Positions 5,842 to 5,914 of a stretch of 5,914 bases of DNA are shown here, one piece after another. Positions within the stretch are counted from its first letter, which is position 1. Each line of letters begins with the position of its first letter. A program made the translations under genes and the position numbers. Below the pieces are notes generated by a model, which was not told the origin of the DNA, did not search any database, and was given only the letters and a program-made list of their open reading frames with translations. The stretch spans positions 1 to 5,914 of the forward strand of contig JAGRBY010000460.1 in assembly GCA_020433835.1 (NCBI GenBank), written 5' to 3'. Origin of the DNA: Anaerolineae bacterium. Lineage in GTDB: Bacteria > Chloroflexota > Anaerolineae > 4572-78 > J111.

Positions 5842-5914
5842 GCGTACGGTAGTTCCCGACCAATGCCCAGCCGCGCCGCTTTAGCCAGCATCGCGTGGCC
5901 TAGCGCAATGTCTG
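5838..5914 (-). CDS. C-terminal end of upstream gene, possibly ornithine cyclodeaminase/mu-crystallin family (partial)
   Basis: Only the last 24 codons and the TGA stop are inside the window; the gene continues beyond 5914. The tail reads DIALGHAMLAKAARLGIGRE, then LPYA. It aligns without gaps to the usual C-terminal helix and end of ornithine cyclodeaminase/mu-crystallin proteins (D-V-A-A-A … A-x-x-x-G-I-G-T-E-L-P). That family contains NAD(P)-dependent cyclodeaminases, ketimine reductases and alanine dehydrogenases. The match is short and made from memory, so the family call is tentative; that this is a real gene end is much surer. Its TGA at 5840-5838 shares two bases with the ATG of the lyase-like gene, which indicates one operon with translational coupling. 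Confidence 0.5.
   Translation of the reverse strand, partial: DIALGHAMLAKAARLGIGRELPYA

Noticed and set aside
1..5914. CRISPR array, insertion sequence, attachment site or phage gene
   Set aside because: No spaced direct repeats, transposase or integrase coding sequence, or duplicated tRNA end was found in the window.

Overview
This window looks like a chromosomal segment from a mesophilic bacterium, most likely of the phylum Chloroflexota (Anaerolineae-like). That assignment is an inference. It rests on the small anchored protein at the left, which joins one membrane helix, a Pro/Thr-rich linker and a carboxypeptidase-regulatory-like beta domain in the style common in that group. It also rests on a PAS/GAF-rich hybrid kinase and on a dispersed-type repeat of the 'TCATTGCGAG…' kind. 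Every gene seen lies on the minus strand, so the biological order runs from right to left.

Right part (4330-5914): the last 24 codons of a gene that enters from beyond the window overlap (ATGA) the start of a complete 503-residue protein of the histidine/phenylalanine ammonia-lyase fold. The upstream tail resembles the C-terminus of ornithine cyclodeaminase/mu-crystallin family NAD(P)-dependent enzymes. The two genes are almost certainly translationally coupled. The lyase-like protein is the most interesting item. The Ala-Ser-Gly triad that cyclises into the MIO electrophile reads Met-Ala-Ala, and several substrate-pocket positions differ from HAL, while the fold and a number of other catalytic residues are kept. 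It is therefore probably not an ordinary ammonia-lyase. An MIO-independent elimination (ergothionase-like) is one hypothesis.

Middle (3923-4329): about 400 bases without a gene. It holds a roughly 93-bp imperfect inverted repeat built of two hairpins just behind the lyase gene, with a T-tract that could end its transcript. The AT-rich leader of the kinase gene contains two short palindromes.

Left part (1-3922): a large membrane-anchored hybrid histidine kinase (TM, coiled coil, PAS, PAS, GAF, PAS, HisKA, HATPase_c, receiver) is followed closely by a tRNA-Gln(CTG) gene. The tRNA has its own recognisable promoter and a clean intrinsic terminator. The anchored beta-domain protein follows. The longest reading frame of that last gene runs back into the terminator hairpin, so its start is better placed at 578. 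No partner regulator of the kinase is in the window, and nothing in the sequence ties the kinase to the lyase operon.
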